Source of the DNA: a virus
Direction: 5' to 3' (one strand)
DNA: 64,000 nt
Virus record (IMG/VR): IMGVR_UViG_3300023174_005338
Location: 62,001-126,000 of that record
Below, in pieces: positions 41,136-48,309 of the stretch. Position 1 is the first letter of the stretch; every line of letters starts with the position of its first letter. The position numbers were made by a program, and so were the translations under genes. Under the pieces are notes generated by a model. That model worked only from the letters and a program-made list of their open reading frames with translations. It was not told where the DNA came from and searched no databases.

Positions 41136-41219
41136 ATGCGTTATGTAACCGAAACAAACATTCCAGTAAACTCGAGTAAAGCTGGTGAGTTAGGCAAACA
41201 GTGCAGACAACAAAACTAA
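41136..41219 (+). CDS. Possible 27-residue peptide
   Basis: ATG at 41136 with GAGG 8 bases upstream; it overlaps the lipoprotein start by 19 bp. It could be a leader peptide for translational coupling. Weak evidence. The preceding 41066-41100 stretch can pair CAGGGG with CCCCTG. Confidence 0.3.
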   Translation: MRYVTETNIPVNSSKAGELGKQCRQQN

Positions 41220-41491
41220 TATTTTTAGTGGTTCCTATCTTGTTGTCGGGTTGTGCGGCCGCTCCTGTGATCGTAACTGGCATGAGCGTAGGCAGTGTGG
41301 CCATTTCAGAAACCACAGGACGAACAGCCACAGACCATGCTGTCAGTGCTGTAGCCCAGCAAGACTGTCGCGTAGGACGGGCGTTCCGTGACGAACCAGT
41401 GTGTCAACCCAAAGGAACCGTGCAAGTTCAAGTAGTGACCACAGGCGTGACGCCATCAACCATTGAAGAAATAGAATCCAAATATCGTTAG
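41201..41491 (+). CDS. Predicted lipoprotein
   Basis: 96 residues from a GTG at 41201. The signal peptide MQTTKLIFLVVPILLSGCAA carries a lipobox LLSGC, so C18 would be lipidated. The mature part includes GMSVGSVAISETTGRTATDH, typical of small Gly-rich host outer-membrane-type lipoproteins, and two further cysteines. It may act in superinfection exclusion. Confidence 0.75.
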   Translation: MQTTKLIFLVVPILLSGCAAAPVIVTGMSVGSVAISETTGRTATDHAVSAVAQQDCRVGRAFRDEPVCQPKGTVQVQVVTTGVTPSTIEEIESKYR

Positions 41492-41505
41492 CATAAGTAC
41501 GTTTT

Positions 41506-41742
41506 ATGCTGGACAATCTCGACATAGACCAGGCTGTGCGTTTGGCTATTTTAAATCTCTGCGTGATTTTACATGATTGTGGCATCACCGAAGTTCATGT
41601 GGGCGGCATCATGCGAATACTGGGTGTGCCTGACAATTTGGCTCAGGAGCATGACGATGAACGGATCATCTTAGATAACGAATTTGTTAAATATGTAGAC
41701 CAGATCAATGAACCCAGACCCGTTGATCAAGCTCTACACTAA
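41506..41742 (+). CDS. Conserved small phage protein
   Basis: 78 residues: NLDIDQAVRLAILNLCVILH, then VHVGGIMRILGVPDNLAQEH and an acidic end. I recall the ...GGIMRILGVP... pattern from marine phage genomes. Function unknown. Confidence 0.6.
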   Translation: MLDNLDIDQAVRLAILNLCVILHDCGITEVHVGGIMRILGVPDNLAQEHDDERIILDNEFVKYVDQINEPRPVDQALH

Positions 41743-41985
41743 ATGACCTTACACAGTTATCGCACTTCATACCCTCTTTTTACAGTGATACATCGAGATC
41801 CTGCCGCCAAGGCACGTCTTATTGCCTGGTCGGCCACCAGCCGTAGCATACAGGCACAAGTAGAAGAAAACCGCATGCACATATTCGACCACAACACCTT
41901 GAGCCTGTTTTTATTGACTTGGACACATGGTTGGGACAACTTGGTTATCTGGGATCCGTGGTCAAAACGGCACATCAATATTTGA
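41743..41985 (+). CDS. Hypothetical protein
   Basis: 80 residues starting directly after the previous stop. SYRTSYPLFTVIHRDPAAKA and LFLLTWTHGWDNLVIWDPWS. Unknown family. The next promoter overlaps its last bases. Confidence 0.55.
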   Translation: MTLHSYRTSYPLFTVIHRDPAAKARLIAWSATSRSIQAQVEENRMHIFDHNTLSLFLLTWTHGWDNLVIWDPWSKRHINI

Positions 41986-42009
41986 CATCCTGGATTTTTA
42001 TAGTATAAT
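41982..42009 (+). promoter_or_regulatory. Sigma70-type promoter with operator-like dyad
   Basis: TTGACA at 41982-41987, 16-bp spacer, TATAAT at 42004-42009. The early leader (42011-42033) has an imperfect dyad TTAGGTGCC..GGCACACTAAC that ends in the CACTAAC half-site of the palindromes. Confidence 0.7.
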
Positions 42010-42047
42010 TATTAGGTGCCCTGGCACACTAACCTAGAGGAATCAAA

Positions 42048-42233
42048 ATGAGCAACCATGAAGCAATCAAAACAGCATTCGAAACATACATCGCCGAAAA
42101 TGACAAGTTCACAGGCAAAGGCGTTAAAGCATCTGCTGCTCGCGCTAGAAAAGCCCTGCAGGAAATGAGCAAGGCCATCAAAGAGCGACGCAAAGAAATC
42201 ACCGCGGAAAAAGAAGCCCTAGTGGCCAAGTAA
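42048..42233 (+). CDS. Small histone H1-like basic protein
   Basis: 61 residues after TAGAGGAATCAAA. TAFETYIAENDKFTGKGVKA then SAARARKALQEMSKAIKERR, a helical, basic protein like those annotated as histone H1-like in T4-like marine phages. It could coat DNA or act as a small nucleoid protein. It has its own promoter. Confidence 0.65.
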   Translation: MSNHEAIKTAFETYIAENDKFTGKGVKASAARARKALQEMSKAIKERRKEITAEKEALVAK

Positions 42234-42234
42234 C

Positions 42235-42696
42235 ATGGGTGACCATGAACAACGGCTAGAAGAGATTCTAGCCGAATGGGATCTAGATCGCGGCAAAGAT
42301 GCGGATACCTACAGCATAGATCTCGGCGGGGTTTACAGCAACGTGAGCCTTACCAGTCCTTATACAATTAGCTCAGGTATAAACTTGCCCAATGCTGTGT
42401 ACACCACAACTGGCACCGCATCTTCGCCCTGGGCCTATAGTTCCAGCACTGGTAGTTCCAAGATCAGTTTAGATGGCAAGGATGCTGACATCGAAATCAA
42501 CGGTGTGAGCCTGTGGAAGACCATGCAGGAGATATCCAACCGTCTCAACATCATGCAGGTCAATCCTGAATTAGAAGTGGAGTGGAAGGAACTGCGTGAC
42601 CTGGGTGATCAGTATAGAAAGCTGGAACAACACATAAAGGACAAGCAGGCCACATGGAACCGCCTAAAGGCTATGCCCGCACCTGACATAGATTGA
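42235..42696 (+). CDS. Conserved phage protein with C-terminal coiled coil
   Basis: 153 residues. A beta-rich Ser/Thr region (YSNVSLTSPYTISSGINLPN) is followed by KISLDGKDADIEINGVSLWK and a coiled coil (DLGDQYRKLEQHIKDKQATW). This order resembles conserved structural or assembly proteins of pelagiphages. It starts one base after the preceding stop. Confidence 0.6.
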   Translation: MGDHEQRLEEILAEWDLDRGKDADTYSIDLGGVYSNVSLTSPYTISSGINLPNAVYTTTGTASSPWAYSSSTGSSKISLDGKDADIEINGVSLWKTMQEISNRLNIMQVNPELEVEWKELRDLGDQYRKLEQHIKDKQATWNRLKAMPAPDID

Positions 42697-42721
42697 CAGC
42701 AACCGATTCACATGCTATAAT
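42693..42721 (+). promoter_or_regulatory. Near-consensus promoter
   Basis: TTGACA at 42693-42698, 17-bp spacer, TATAAT at 42716-42721. The first ATG (42733) is 11 bp past the -10. Confidence 0.8.
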
Positions 42722-42732
42722 AGCTGTATATT

Positions 42733-43050
42733 ATGGCAAAAATGAGTGAAAATTTATGGTTATTTGGTCCTGATTCCTGTCAAGAACTAAGTATTTTAGA
42801 GAGTAGAAAACACAACCAGGCTGGCACTGACACGCTCAGCGGAGGATTACAAATCAGATCTACTCCACAACGGATTGACCAGTGCCGTGAAGCTGGTCTT
42901 TTTACAAGAGGACTTCGGAAATCCTCTTCATTGACAAATGGTATGATTTGGTCGGAAACAAAGATCAGATCTGAGAGTATGGCACTGAGGCCCGAGGTCT
43001 ACATCTGTCCTGCGACTTTGTCTATGCGCCCATCCTGGGCACTCCGGTGA
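42733..43050 (+). other. Transcribed region: doubtful ORF or structured RNA
   Basis: A 105-codon frame starts MAKMSENLWLFGPDSCQELS like a true protein, but from about 42810 its codon use is unlike the phage. RNA-like features are strong: AAGAGGA/TCCTCTT hairpin (42906-42928), and CAGATCT (42855) with AGATCTG (42967) interleaved with CAGTGCC (42880) and GGCACTG (42981), a possible pseudoknot. Other frames contain protein-like pieces, so a decayed gene is a third option. Confidence 0.4.
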
Positions 43051-43080
43051 ACGGCTCACTAAAGCCGATGGGAGAAAACA

Positions 43081-43641
43081 TTGAAGACATCTTCAAAGTC
43101 CAATCTAGGTAGTATAGCAATAAAAGCCGTCAGTTTTGTGGCTGTGGCTCTGGCCGTGGTTTTTGTCACTGACTCAAAGTTAGAAACACTCAAAGCCACC
43201 AATGAAGTGGCACGCCAGGGTTTTGTCAGTGTGGCAGATCGTGCCAAACAGTTGGATTGTTTGACACGCAACATCTACTGGGAAAGTGCCACTGAGCCTT
43301 TTGAAGGCAAGGTAGCCGTGGCCCAGGTCACCATCAACCGTGTGGAATCTGGCAAGTTTGCCTCTGACATCTGCGGCGTGGTCTATCAAAAGAACGTGGT
43401 CTACGACAAGGTAATTTGCCAGTTCTCGTGGTTCTGTGATGGCAGCAGCAAAGTACGGCCCATATATCCAGCGCACTGGAAAGAGTCAGAAGAAGTAGCC
43501 AAAAAAGTCCTCCTAGAAGGATTCCGTTTGCCCAGCGTGAAAAACGCATTGTACTTTCACGCAGACTATGTCAAACCCCAGTGGGGCAAACCACAGGTAG
43601 CTAAATTTGGGAGACACATTTTTTATGCGGACAAAATATGA
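43081..43641 (+). CDS. SleB-type cell wall hydrolase
   Basis: 186 residues from a TTG at 43081 preceded by GGGAGAAAACA. An N-terminal membrane segment (KAVSFVAVALAVVFVTDS) anchors the enzyme. The hydrolase domain starts near residue 60: LTRNIYWESATEPFEGKVAV, with the catalytic Glu, then VAQVTINRVESGKF, FSWFCDG and ALYFHADYVKPQW. SleB-like enzymes cleave peptidoglycan glycan strands. Together with the next membrane protein it may form the lysis module. Confidence 0.85.
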   Translation: MKTSSKSNLGSIAIKAVSFVAVALAVVFVTDSKLETLKATNEVARQGFVSVADRAKQLDCLTRNIYWESATEPFEGKVAVAQVTINRVESGKFASDICGVVYQKNVVYDKVICQFSWFCDGSSKVRPIYPAHWKESEEVAKKVLLEGFRLPSVKNALYFHADYVKPQWGKPQVAKFGRHIFYADKI

Positions 43642-43952
43642 TAATCAAATTAGACGAGTTATTGAATTCTTTAAGAACCTGGTTAGATCAACACTTGCCC
43701 AAAGTAAGTGCTGAAACCCTGGGTTGGTTGGCAGTAGTAATCATACACTGTGCCACCATACCCACGCTTCTAGCCTTGCTCACAGGACTGTCTGACACTG
43801 TGCCCAACCTAGACATAGTGCTGTTCATGTGGACTGGTCTGGTGCTGTTGTTTGCTAGAGCCGTAGTGCTCAAAGACATGTTGAACATTGTCACAATTGG
43901 CATGGGTTTTACCATACAAGCCGTGATCATGGCCATGATCTTGTTCAAGTAA
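43638..43952 (+). CDS. Membrane protein, candidate holin
   Basis: 104 residues with three hydrophobic segments (about 28-48, 56-74, 82-102) and a charged N-terminus (LDELLNSLRTWLDQHLPK). ATGA-coupled to the SleB-type hydrolase, as holins often are to endolysins. No sequence signature proves it; unknown membrane proteins are frequent in these phages. Confidence 0.5.
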   Translation: MIIKLDELLNSLRTWLDQHLPKVSAETLGWLAVVIIHCATIPTLLALLTGLSDTVPNLDIVLFMWTGLVLLFARAVVLKDMLNIVTIGMGFTIQAVIMAMILFK

Positions 43953-43956
43953 ACGG

Positions 43957-43985
43957 TTGACCCAAAACTCCAAATCTGTTATAAT
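43957..43985 (+). promoter_or_regulatory. Leaderless-type promoter
   Basis: TTGACC at 43957-43962, 17-bp spacer, TATAAT at 43980-43985. An ATG follows after six bases, but it opens only a 13-codon frame. Confidence 0.82.
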
Positions 43986-43991
43986 AGTAGT

Positions 43992-44033
43992 ATGAATAAA
44001 AGATCTGGAGGCACACAATGGCATTTCATCTAG
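43992..44033 (+). CDS. Possible leaderless 13-residue upstream ORF
   Basis: MNKRSGGTQWHFI, starting at the predicted +1 and ending 16 bp inside the next gene. It includes the ribosome binding site (CTGGAGGCAC) of that gene, so its translation could control the downstream start. Confidence 0.35.
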   Translation: MNKRSGGTQWHFI

Positions 44034-44416
44034 AAGGTCCTTGGTTAAGCACCACAGGTAAAAAGCGCGGTCCACGCAAATGGGCCAGTGCCGAAGCCAA
44101 AAGAAAGGCCGAGCTGTTACAACAAGAATGGGAACAACGCCTGGGCAACTTCAAAAAAATGGCGCCCAAATTCAGTAGAAACCCCACACCACCTCCAAAG
44201 CCTACAGGTACGTTAAAAAGCGGTCCAAGAATTCCGCCCGGACGTGAAACTCCCTACATTGCCAGCCGTGACACTGGCTGGGTGCCCTGTGTCAAACATC
44301 AAGATACCGAATACACTGGTACCAAAGTCAAAGGCATAGGCACCATGCATAAATCAAATGCTGTACCAATATTCAGCGACGAGGAAGCCAAGGACATAAG
44401 TAAGATGAGGAGATAA
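44018..44416 (+). CDS. Conserved phage protein, unknown function
   Basis: 132 residues after TCTGGAGGCACACA. A basic helical part (PRKWASAEAKRKAELLQQEW) and a Pro-rich middle (RNPTPPPKPTGTLKSGPR) precede CVKHQDTEYTGTKVKGIGTM. The last part resembles small proteins common in T4-like marine phages. Probably co-transcribed with IF-1. Confidence 0.6.
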   Translation: MAFHLEGPWLSTTGKKRGPRKWASAEAKRKAELLQQEWEQRLGNFKKMAPKFSRNPTPPPKPTGTLKSGPRIPPGRETPYIASRDTGWVPCVKHQDTEYTGTKVKGIGTMHKSNAVPIFSDEEAKDISKMRR

Positions 44417-44425
44417 TCAGCAACT

Positions 44426-44644
44426 TTGGCCAAAGAAGACGTCATCAAAATGGAAGGTGTTATAGAAGAAGTTCTACCCAACACCATGTATCGGGTACGA
44501 ATCGAAAACTTTGACAAACCCGTTCTGGCCAGTCTCAATGGTCGCATGCGCATGAACAACATCAAGGTTCTAGGCGGCGATGTAGTCGAGCTAGAATTCA
44601 GCCCATACGATTTGACCCGAGGTCGCATCACTCGCCGGAGATAA
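44426..44644 (+). CDS. infA: Translation initiation factor IF-1
   Basis: 72 residues, exactly the length of bacterial IF-1, from a TTG at 44426. It keeps the S1/OB-fold landmarks: AKEDVIKMEGVIEEVLPNTM, YRVRIENF, GRMRMNNIKVLGGDVVELEF and SPYDLTRGRITRR. IF-1 binds the ribosomal A site during initiation. The basic C-terminus and the SPYDLTRGRITRR block are near identical to host-type factors. A phage copy may bias initiation toward phage messages. A late-promoter box overlaps its stop. Confidence 0.92.
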   Translation: MAKEDVIKMEGVIEEVLPNTMYRVRIENFDKPVLASLNGRMRMNNIKVLGGDVVELEFSPYDLTRGRITRRR

Positions 44645-44647
44645 ATA
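44640..44647 (+). promoter_or_regulatory. T4-like late promoter box of the SOD gene
   Basis: GATAAATA ends 5 bp before the SOD ATG; with a T4-like +1 spacing the message would begin at or next to the start codon. Confidence 0.5.
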
Positions 44648-44652
44648 TCATT

Positions 44653-45207
44653 ATGCACTCCAGTATTCGTCAAGACCTAGATCTACTAGAAGCCACTACA
44701 CGTCCGGCCAAACTGGAAACCACACCTTTGCCCTATGCAGAAAACGGTCTGGATCCTGTGCTCAGCAAGGACAGCATCAACTATCACTACGAGCACTTGG
44801 CCAAGGGCTATGCCAAAAGATACAACGCCGGCGAAGGCAACGCCGATTTCAATCGTGCAGGCAGTTTCTTGCACAACAAGTTTTTCCCACAGCTGAAACC
44901 GCCCAAGGGTGCCAATCGCCCCCGAGGTGCTGTGCTAGAGCTCATTGAGTCAAACTTCAAAACCTATGAAGATTTCAAAGAAGCCATGAAGAAAGAATTT
45001 ATGTCTATTCAGGGAAGTGGATGGGTTTATCTTTCAACTGGTGGAGACATTAAAAAAATTGCTAACCATGCTGTGCGAACAGATATTGCAGTTTTAATTG
45101 ATGCTTGGGAACATGTATGGTCTACGGATTACCAGTGGAATAAAGAGGCATACTTTGATAACATCTGGAAAATCATCGATTGGGATGTAGTCAACGAACG
45201 TCTCTGA
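44653..45207 (+). CDS. Fe/Mn superoxide dismutase
   Basis: 184 residues. Metal ligands H45 (NYHYEH), H74 (FLHNKFF), D150 and H154 (LIDAWEHVW) are in the right order, and LPYAENGLDPVLSK opens the family domain. It dismutates superoxide to peroxide, which the rubrerythrin could then remove. No ribosome binding site; a late box lies at -13. The last 210 bp are markedly more AT-rich than the first 340 bp, right beside the HNH gene. Confidence 0.88.
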   Translation: MHSSIRQDLDLLEATTRPAKLETTPLPYAENGLDPVLSKDSINYHYEHLAKGYAKRYNAGEGNADFNRAGSFLHNKFFPQLKPPKGANRPRGAVLELIESNFKTYEDFKEAMKKEFMSIQGSGWVYLSTGGDIKKIANHAVRTDIAVLIDAWEHVWSTDYQWNKEAYFDNIWKIIDWDVVNERL

Positions 45208-45215
45208 CATAAATA
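45208..45215 (+). promoter_or_regulatory. T4-like late promoter box
   Basis: CATAAATA between the SOD stop and the HNH gene, 22 bp before the ATG at 45238. Confidence 0.5.
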
Positions 45216-45237
45216 CTTGTGGGAACACACAAGGACT

Positions 45238-45885
45238 ATGTCAAAAAATTACAGAAAACTTTACGAACGCTATCACAAATGTTGTTTATTGCCCGGAACT
45301 GATATACATCATATCGACGGTAACCATGACAATAATGTTATTGCTAATTTACAAGCGGTAACTCTTCAAGAACACTATGACATTCACAAACAGCAAAACA
45401 ATCACTACGCATGTTTCATGATCGCTCAAAGAATGAAAATTAAACCAGAAGATTGGAAACAGATGGCCATAGAAAACGGTCGCAAATCTGCCATTAAAAA
45501 TAGAGATCAGGGAATAGGATTAACTGCTTGGATCAAGAACAATCCTGAGTTGGCTCAACAAATGAGATCTCAAAATGGAAAGAAAAGTGGCAAGATAGCC
45601 AAAGAACAAAAACTTGGTATACATTCTCTAAGTCCGGAAGAAAAAAAACTTATTGCTTCGATGGGTGGTCAAAAAGCATCTGAATTAGGAATGGGATTCA
45701 AATTAGGACATGCTTCTAGAGCAGGATCAGTTGGAGGCAAAAAAGGTGGGGCATACGCAAAAAAACATCGCACAGGGATTTTTGCCTTGACTCCTGAACA
45801 GAATAAACAAAGGCATTTCAATTCTGTGGTAACTAAAATGATAAAGGGTGGTAAGGCAAGTGCCTGGCCAAGAGAGAAAATATGA
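45238..45885 (+). CDS. HNH homing endonuclease with NUMOD-like repeats
   Basis: 215 residues from the ATG at 45238 (ACACAAGGACT upstream). HNH core: [18 protein letters not shown] then [15 protein letters not shown]. Downstream, [18 protein letters not shown] and [12 protein letters not shown] repeat a NUMOD3-type DNA-binding element. It stands between two intact metabolic genes, so it is free-standing rather than intron-encoded. A-rich codons mark it as foreign. Confidence 0.85.
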   Translation: MSKNYRKLYERYHKCCLLPGTDIHHIDGNHDNNVIANLQAVTLQEHYDIHKQQNNHYACFMIAQRMKIKPEDWKQMAIENGRKSAIKNRDQGIGLTAWIKNNPELAQQMRSQNGKKSGKIAKEQKLGIHSLSPEEKKLIASMGGQKASELGMGFKLGHASRAGSVGGKKGGAYAKKHRTGIFALTPEQNKQRHFNSVVTKMIKGGKASAWPREKI

Positions 45886-46208
45886 TCACAGTAACTGAAT
45901 CAGCTGCGGCAAAAATCCAAGACATCTTGGCCGAAGAAAACAACGCCAATCTCAAACTGCGTGTATTTGTACAAGGTGGAGGTTGTAGCGGAATGACCTA
46001 TGGATTTACCTTGGATGAAACTCAAAACGAAGACGACTGGGATCTTGAAATCGCTGGTGTAAAAGTCCTGGTTGACTCCATGAGCGGTGGCTATCTGCAA
46101 GGTGCCAAAATTGACTACCGAGACGATGTCATGGGTGCCAGTTTTATCATCAACAATCCCCAAGCCCAGACCACCTGCGGTTGCGGCAGCAGTTTTAGCC
46201 CCTACTAA
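45882..46208 (+). CDS. erpA: A-type iron-sulfur cluster carrier (ErpA/IscA)
   Basis: 108 residues. The three cluster-binding cysteines are C35 ([10 protein letters not shown]), C99 and C101 (TTCGCGSSF), and [12 protein letters not shown] plus [13 protein letters not shown] match ErpA. It delivers Fe-S clusters to apo-proteins; the two radical SAM enzymes encoded here are possible clients. It overlaps the HNH gene by ATGA. Confidence 0.92.
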   Translation: MITVTESAAAKIQDILAEENNANLKLRVFVQGGGCSGMTYGFTLDETQNEDDWDLEIAGVKVLVDSMSGGYLQGAKIDYRDDVMGASFIINNPQAQTTCGCGSSFSPY

Positions 46209-46268
46209 AATACCCCCAACACCCAAGAGTTTGCCTGCTGGTAAATACAAGCCAGAGGACGATTATCT

Positions 46269-48308
46269 ATGACTCAACTTACGATTGTTACCACACCCAC
46301 AAATTCTGGCGACGGTACCCCATTAGCAACTGCATTTAACTATTGCAACAGCAATTTTAACGAGTTGTATGCTCGATTTCAAGTTGATCCACCTGCGTCT
46401 TTGATAGGAACAACCGGTGATGTTCCTGGAATGTATGCTGTAGATTCTACTTATTTTTATTACTGTTTTGACGCCTATGATGGTGTCAGTACTATTTGGA
46501 GTCAAGTAACCCAAGTTGGCAACATAACCGTTAGCTCAATCAGCAGTGGCACCAGCAACGTAGCAATCGTTAACATCAGCGGTAACGTGGTTACCCGCAT
46601 AGGTGGTACTGAACTGTTGAACGTATCTCCCACTGGGATGTTTGTGAATGGGGGAATCAATGCCGCTGCAAACATCAGAGCCGAATATTTTGTCGGCAAT
46701 GGTAGCAGACTTACCGGACTTGCTGCTACCTATAGCAATGCCAATGTGGTCAGTTTATTGTCCGCTTTTGGATCCAACGTTATTTCGACCACGGGCACAG
46801 TGACAGCAGGCAATATCACTGGCGGTAATTTGCTCACCAACAACCGTATCAGTGCCACTGGTAACATTACAACCAGTGGCTTCTTTGTGGGTAACTTTGC
46901 TGGAAACATCACTGGTACCATCACCAATGTACCAGGGCCAGGCGGCGCTGTGTTATACAATGACGGCACTGGCAATGTGGCTGCTACGGCTGGATTAGTA
47001 TTTAACAACAGTGGTCCTAACGTATTAACTGTTCAAGGATCATACAGTGCCACTGGTGGTGTCATTGCTGCTGGCAACATCACAGGCGGCAACCTAAGCG
47101 GTACTAACATCACAGGTACCTTGACCACAGCCGCCCAGACCAACATTACTTCGTTAGGAACCCTGACCAGTTTGAGCGTGTCAGGCAACGTACAGGGTGG
47201 TAATTTAAGGACCGCTGGACAGATATCAGCCACAGGCAACATAAGAACTGCTGCTTATCTTTTTGCAGGTCAAGACGTCAACGTAAGTGGCGACGTCACT
47301 GCCACGTCCTACACAGGCACAAGTTCCAGCCTGTCGGGCAATGTCACTGGTGGTAACATACGCACCAGTGGGCACGTAAGTGCCACGGGCAATGTCACAG
47401 GCAACTATTTCATTGGCAATGGCAGCCAACTTACCAATTTAATTACCAACACCATACAAAACGGCAATTCAAATGTGTTGATTGGTTCCAGCGCAGGCAA
47501 TGTGTCGATCAATGTCAATGGTATAAGTCCTGTTGTTACTATCAGCCCACTTGGGATGGCCTTGGTTGGCAATCTATCTGCTACAACATCTATCACCGGC
47601 GGTAATTTGTTTACTGGTGGAGAAATAAGTGCCACTGGAGACATACGTGGAGGCAATATTAGAACCAATGGTGTGTCGTCAGCCACTGGCAATGTCACGG
47701 CTGGTAACGTGATCACAGGTGGACAAGTTAGTGCCACTGGCAATATCACTGGTGGTAACATCTTTTCCAGTGGATTGATTTCAGCCACAGGCAACATCAC
47801 CGGCGGCAATGTCACAGTTTCTACGGGCACTATCACAGTTGGAAACATTGTCAACGGCAATGGAAATACTGTGGGCAACATTGGAACGTCTACAAATTAT
47901 TTTAACACAGTATTTGCCCAAGCCACTTCAGCACAGTACGCTGACCTAGCAGAAAATTACAAATCTGATTCCATGTATGCCCCGGGTACTGTGGTTGTGT
48001 TTGGTGGTGATCAGGAAATAACCATCAGCCGCGAAGCAGCCGACGAACGTGTGGCTGGTGTGATCAGTACCAATCCCGCTCACCTGATGAATGCGGGGCA
48101 ACCAGGACTGCCAGTGGCCCTGCGTGGACGTGTGCCGGTCATGGTCATGGGACCTGTGTTCAAAGGTGACAGTTTGGTTACCAGTGACACTTCTGGGCAT
48201 GCTCAAAGTGTGGGTCGTGATCGATCCTATGGCCAGGCTGTGTTTGCCAAGGCTATTGAAACCAATACCAGCCCGGGCGAAAAAATTATTCAAGCTGTAA
48301 TCTTGTAA
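46269..48308 (+). CDS. Tail fibre protein
   Basis: 679 residues. The N-terminus TPTNSGDGTPLATAFNYCNS shares its pattern with the minus-strand fibre. Long runs of SATGNITGGN repeats form a beta-helical shaft. The C-terminal 130 residues (QYADLAENYKSDSMYAPGTV, VVFGGDQEITISREAADERV and VALRGRVPVMVMG) are a fibre tip or folding domain seen in many marine phages. First gene of the plus-strand fibre cluster. Confidence 0.85.
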   Translation: MTQLTIVTTPTNSGDGTPLATAFNYCNSNFNELYARFQVDPPASLIGTTGDVPGMYAVDSTYFYYCFDAYDGVSTIWSQVTQVGNITVSSISSGTSNVAIVNISGNVVTRIGGTELLNVSPTGMFVNGGINAAANIRAEYFVGNGSRLTGLAATYSNANVVSLLSAFGSNVISTTGTVTAGNITGGNLLTNNRISATGNITTSGFFVGNFAGNITGTITNVPGPGGAVLYNDGTGNVAATAGLVFNNSGPNVLTVQGSYSATGGVIAAGNITGGNLSGTNITGTLTTAAQTNITSLGTLTSLSVSGNVQGGNLRTAGQISATGNIRTAAYLFAGQDVNVSGDVTATSYTGTSSSLSGNVTGGNIRTSGHVSATGNVTGNYFIGNGSQLTNLITNTIQNGNSNVLIGSSAGNVSINVNGISPVVTISPLGMALVGNLSATTSITGGNLFTGGEISATGDIRGGNIRTNGVSSATGNVTAGNVITGGQVSATGNITGGNIFSSGLISATGNITGGNVTVSTGTITVGNIVNGNGNTVGNIGTSTNYFNTVFAQATSAQYADLAENYKSDSMYAPGTVVVFGGDQEITISREAADERVAGVISTNPAHLMNAGQPGLPVALRGRVPVMVMGPVFKGDSLVTSDTSGHAQSVGRDRSYGQAVFAKAIETNTSPGEKIIQAVIL

Positions 48309-48309
48309 T

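Noticed and set aside
45208-45885. Group I intron carrying the HNH gene
   Set aside because: SOD and erpA on either side are intact and there is no intron core, so the endonuclease is free-standing.
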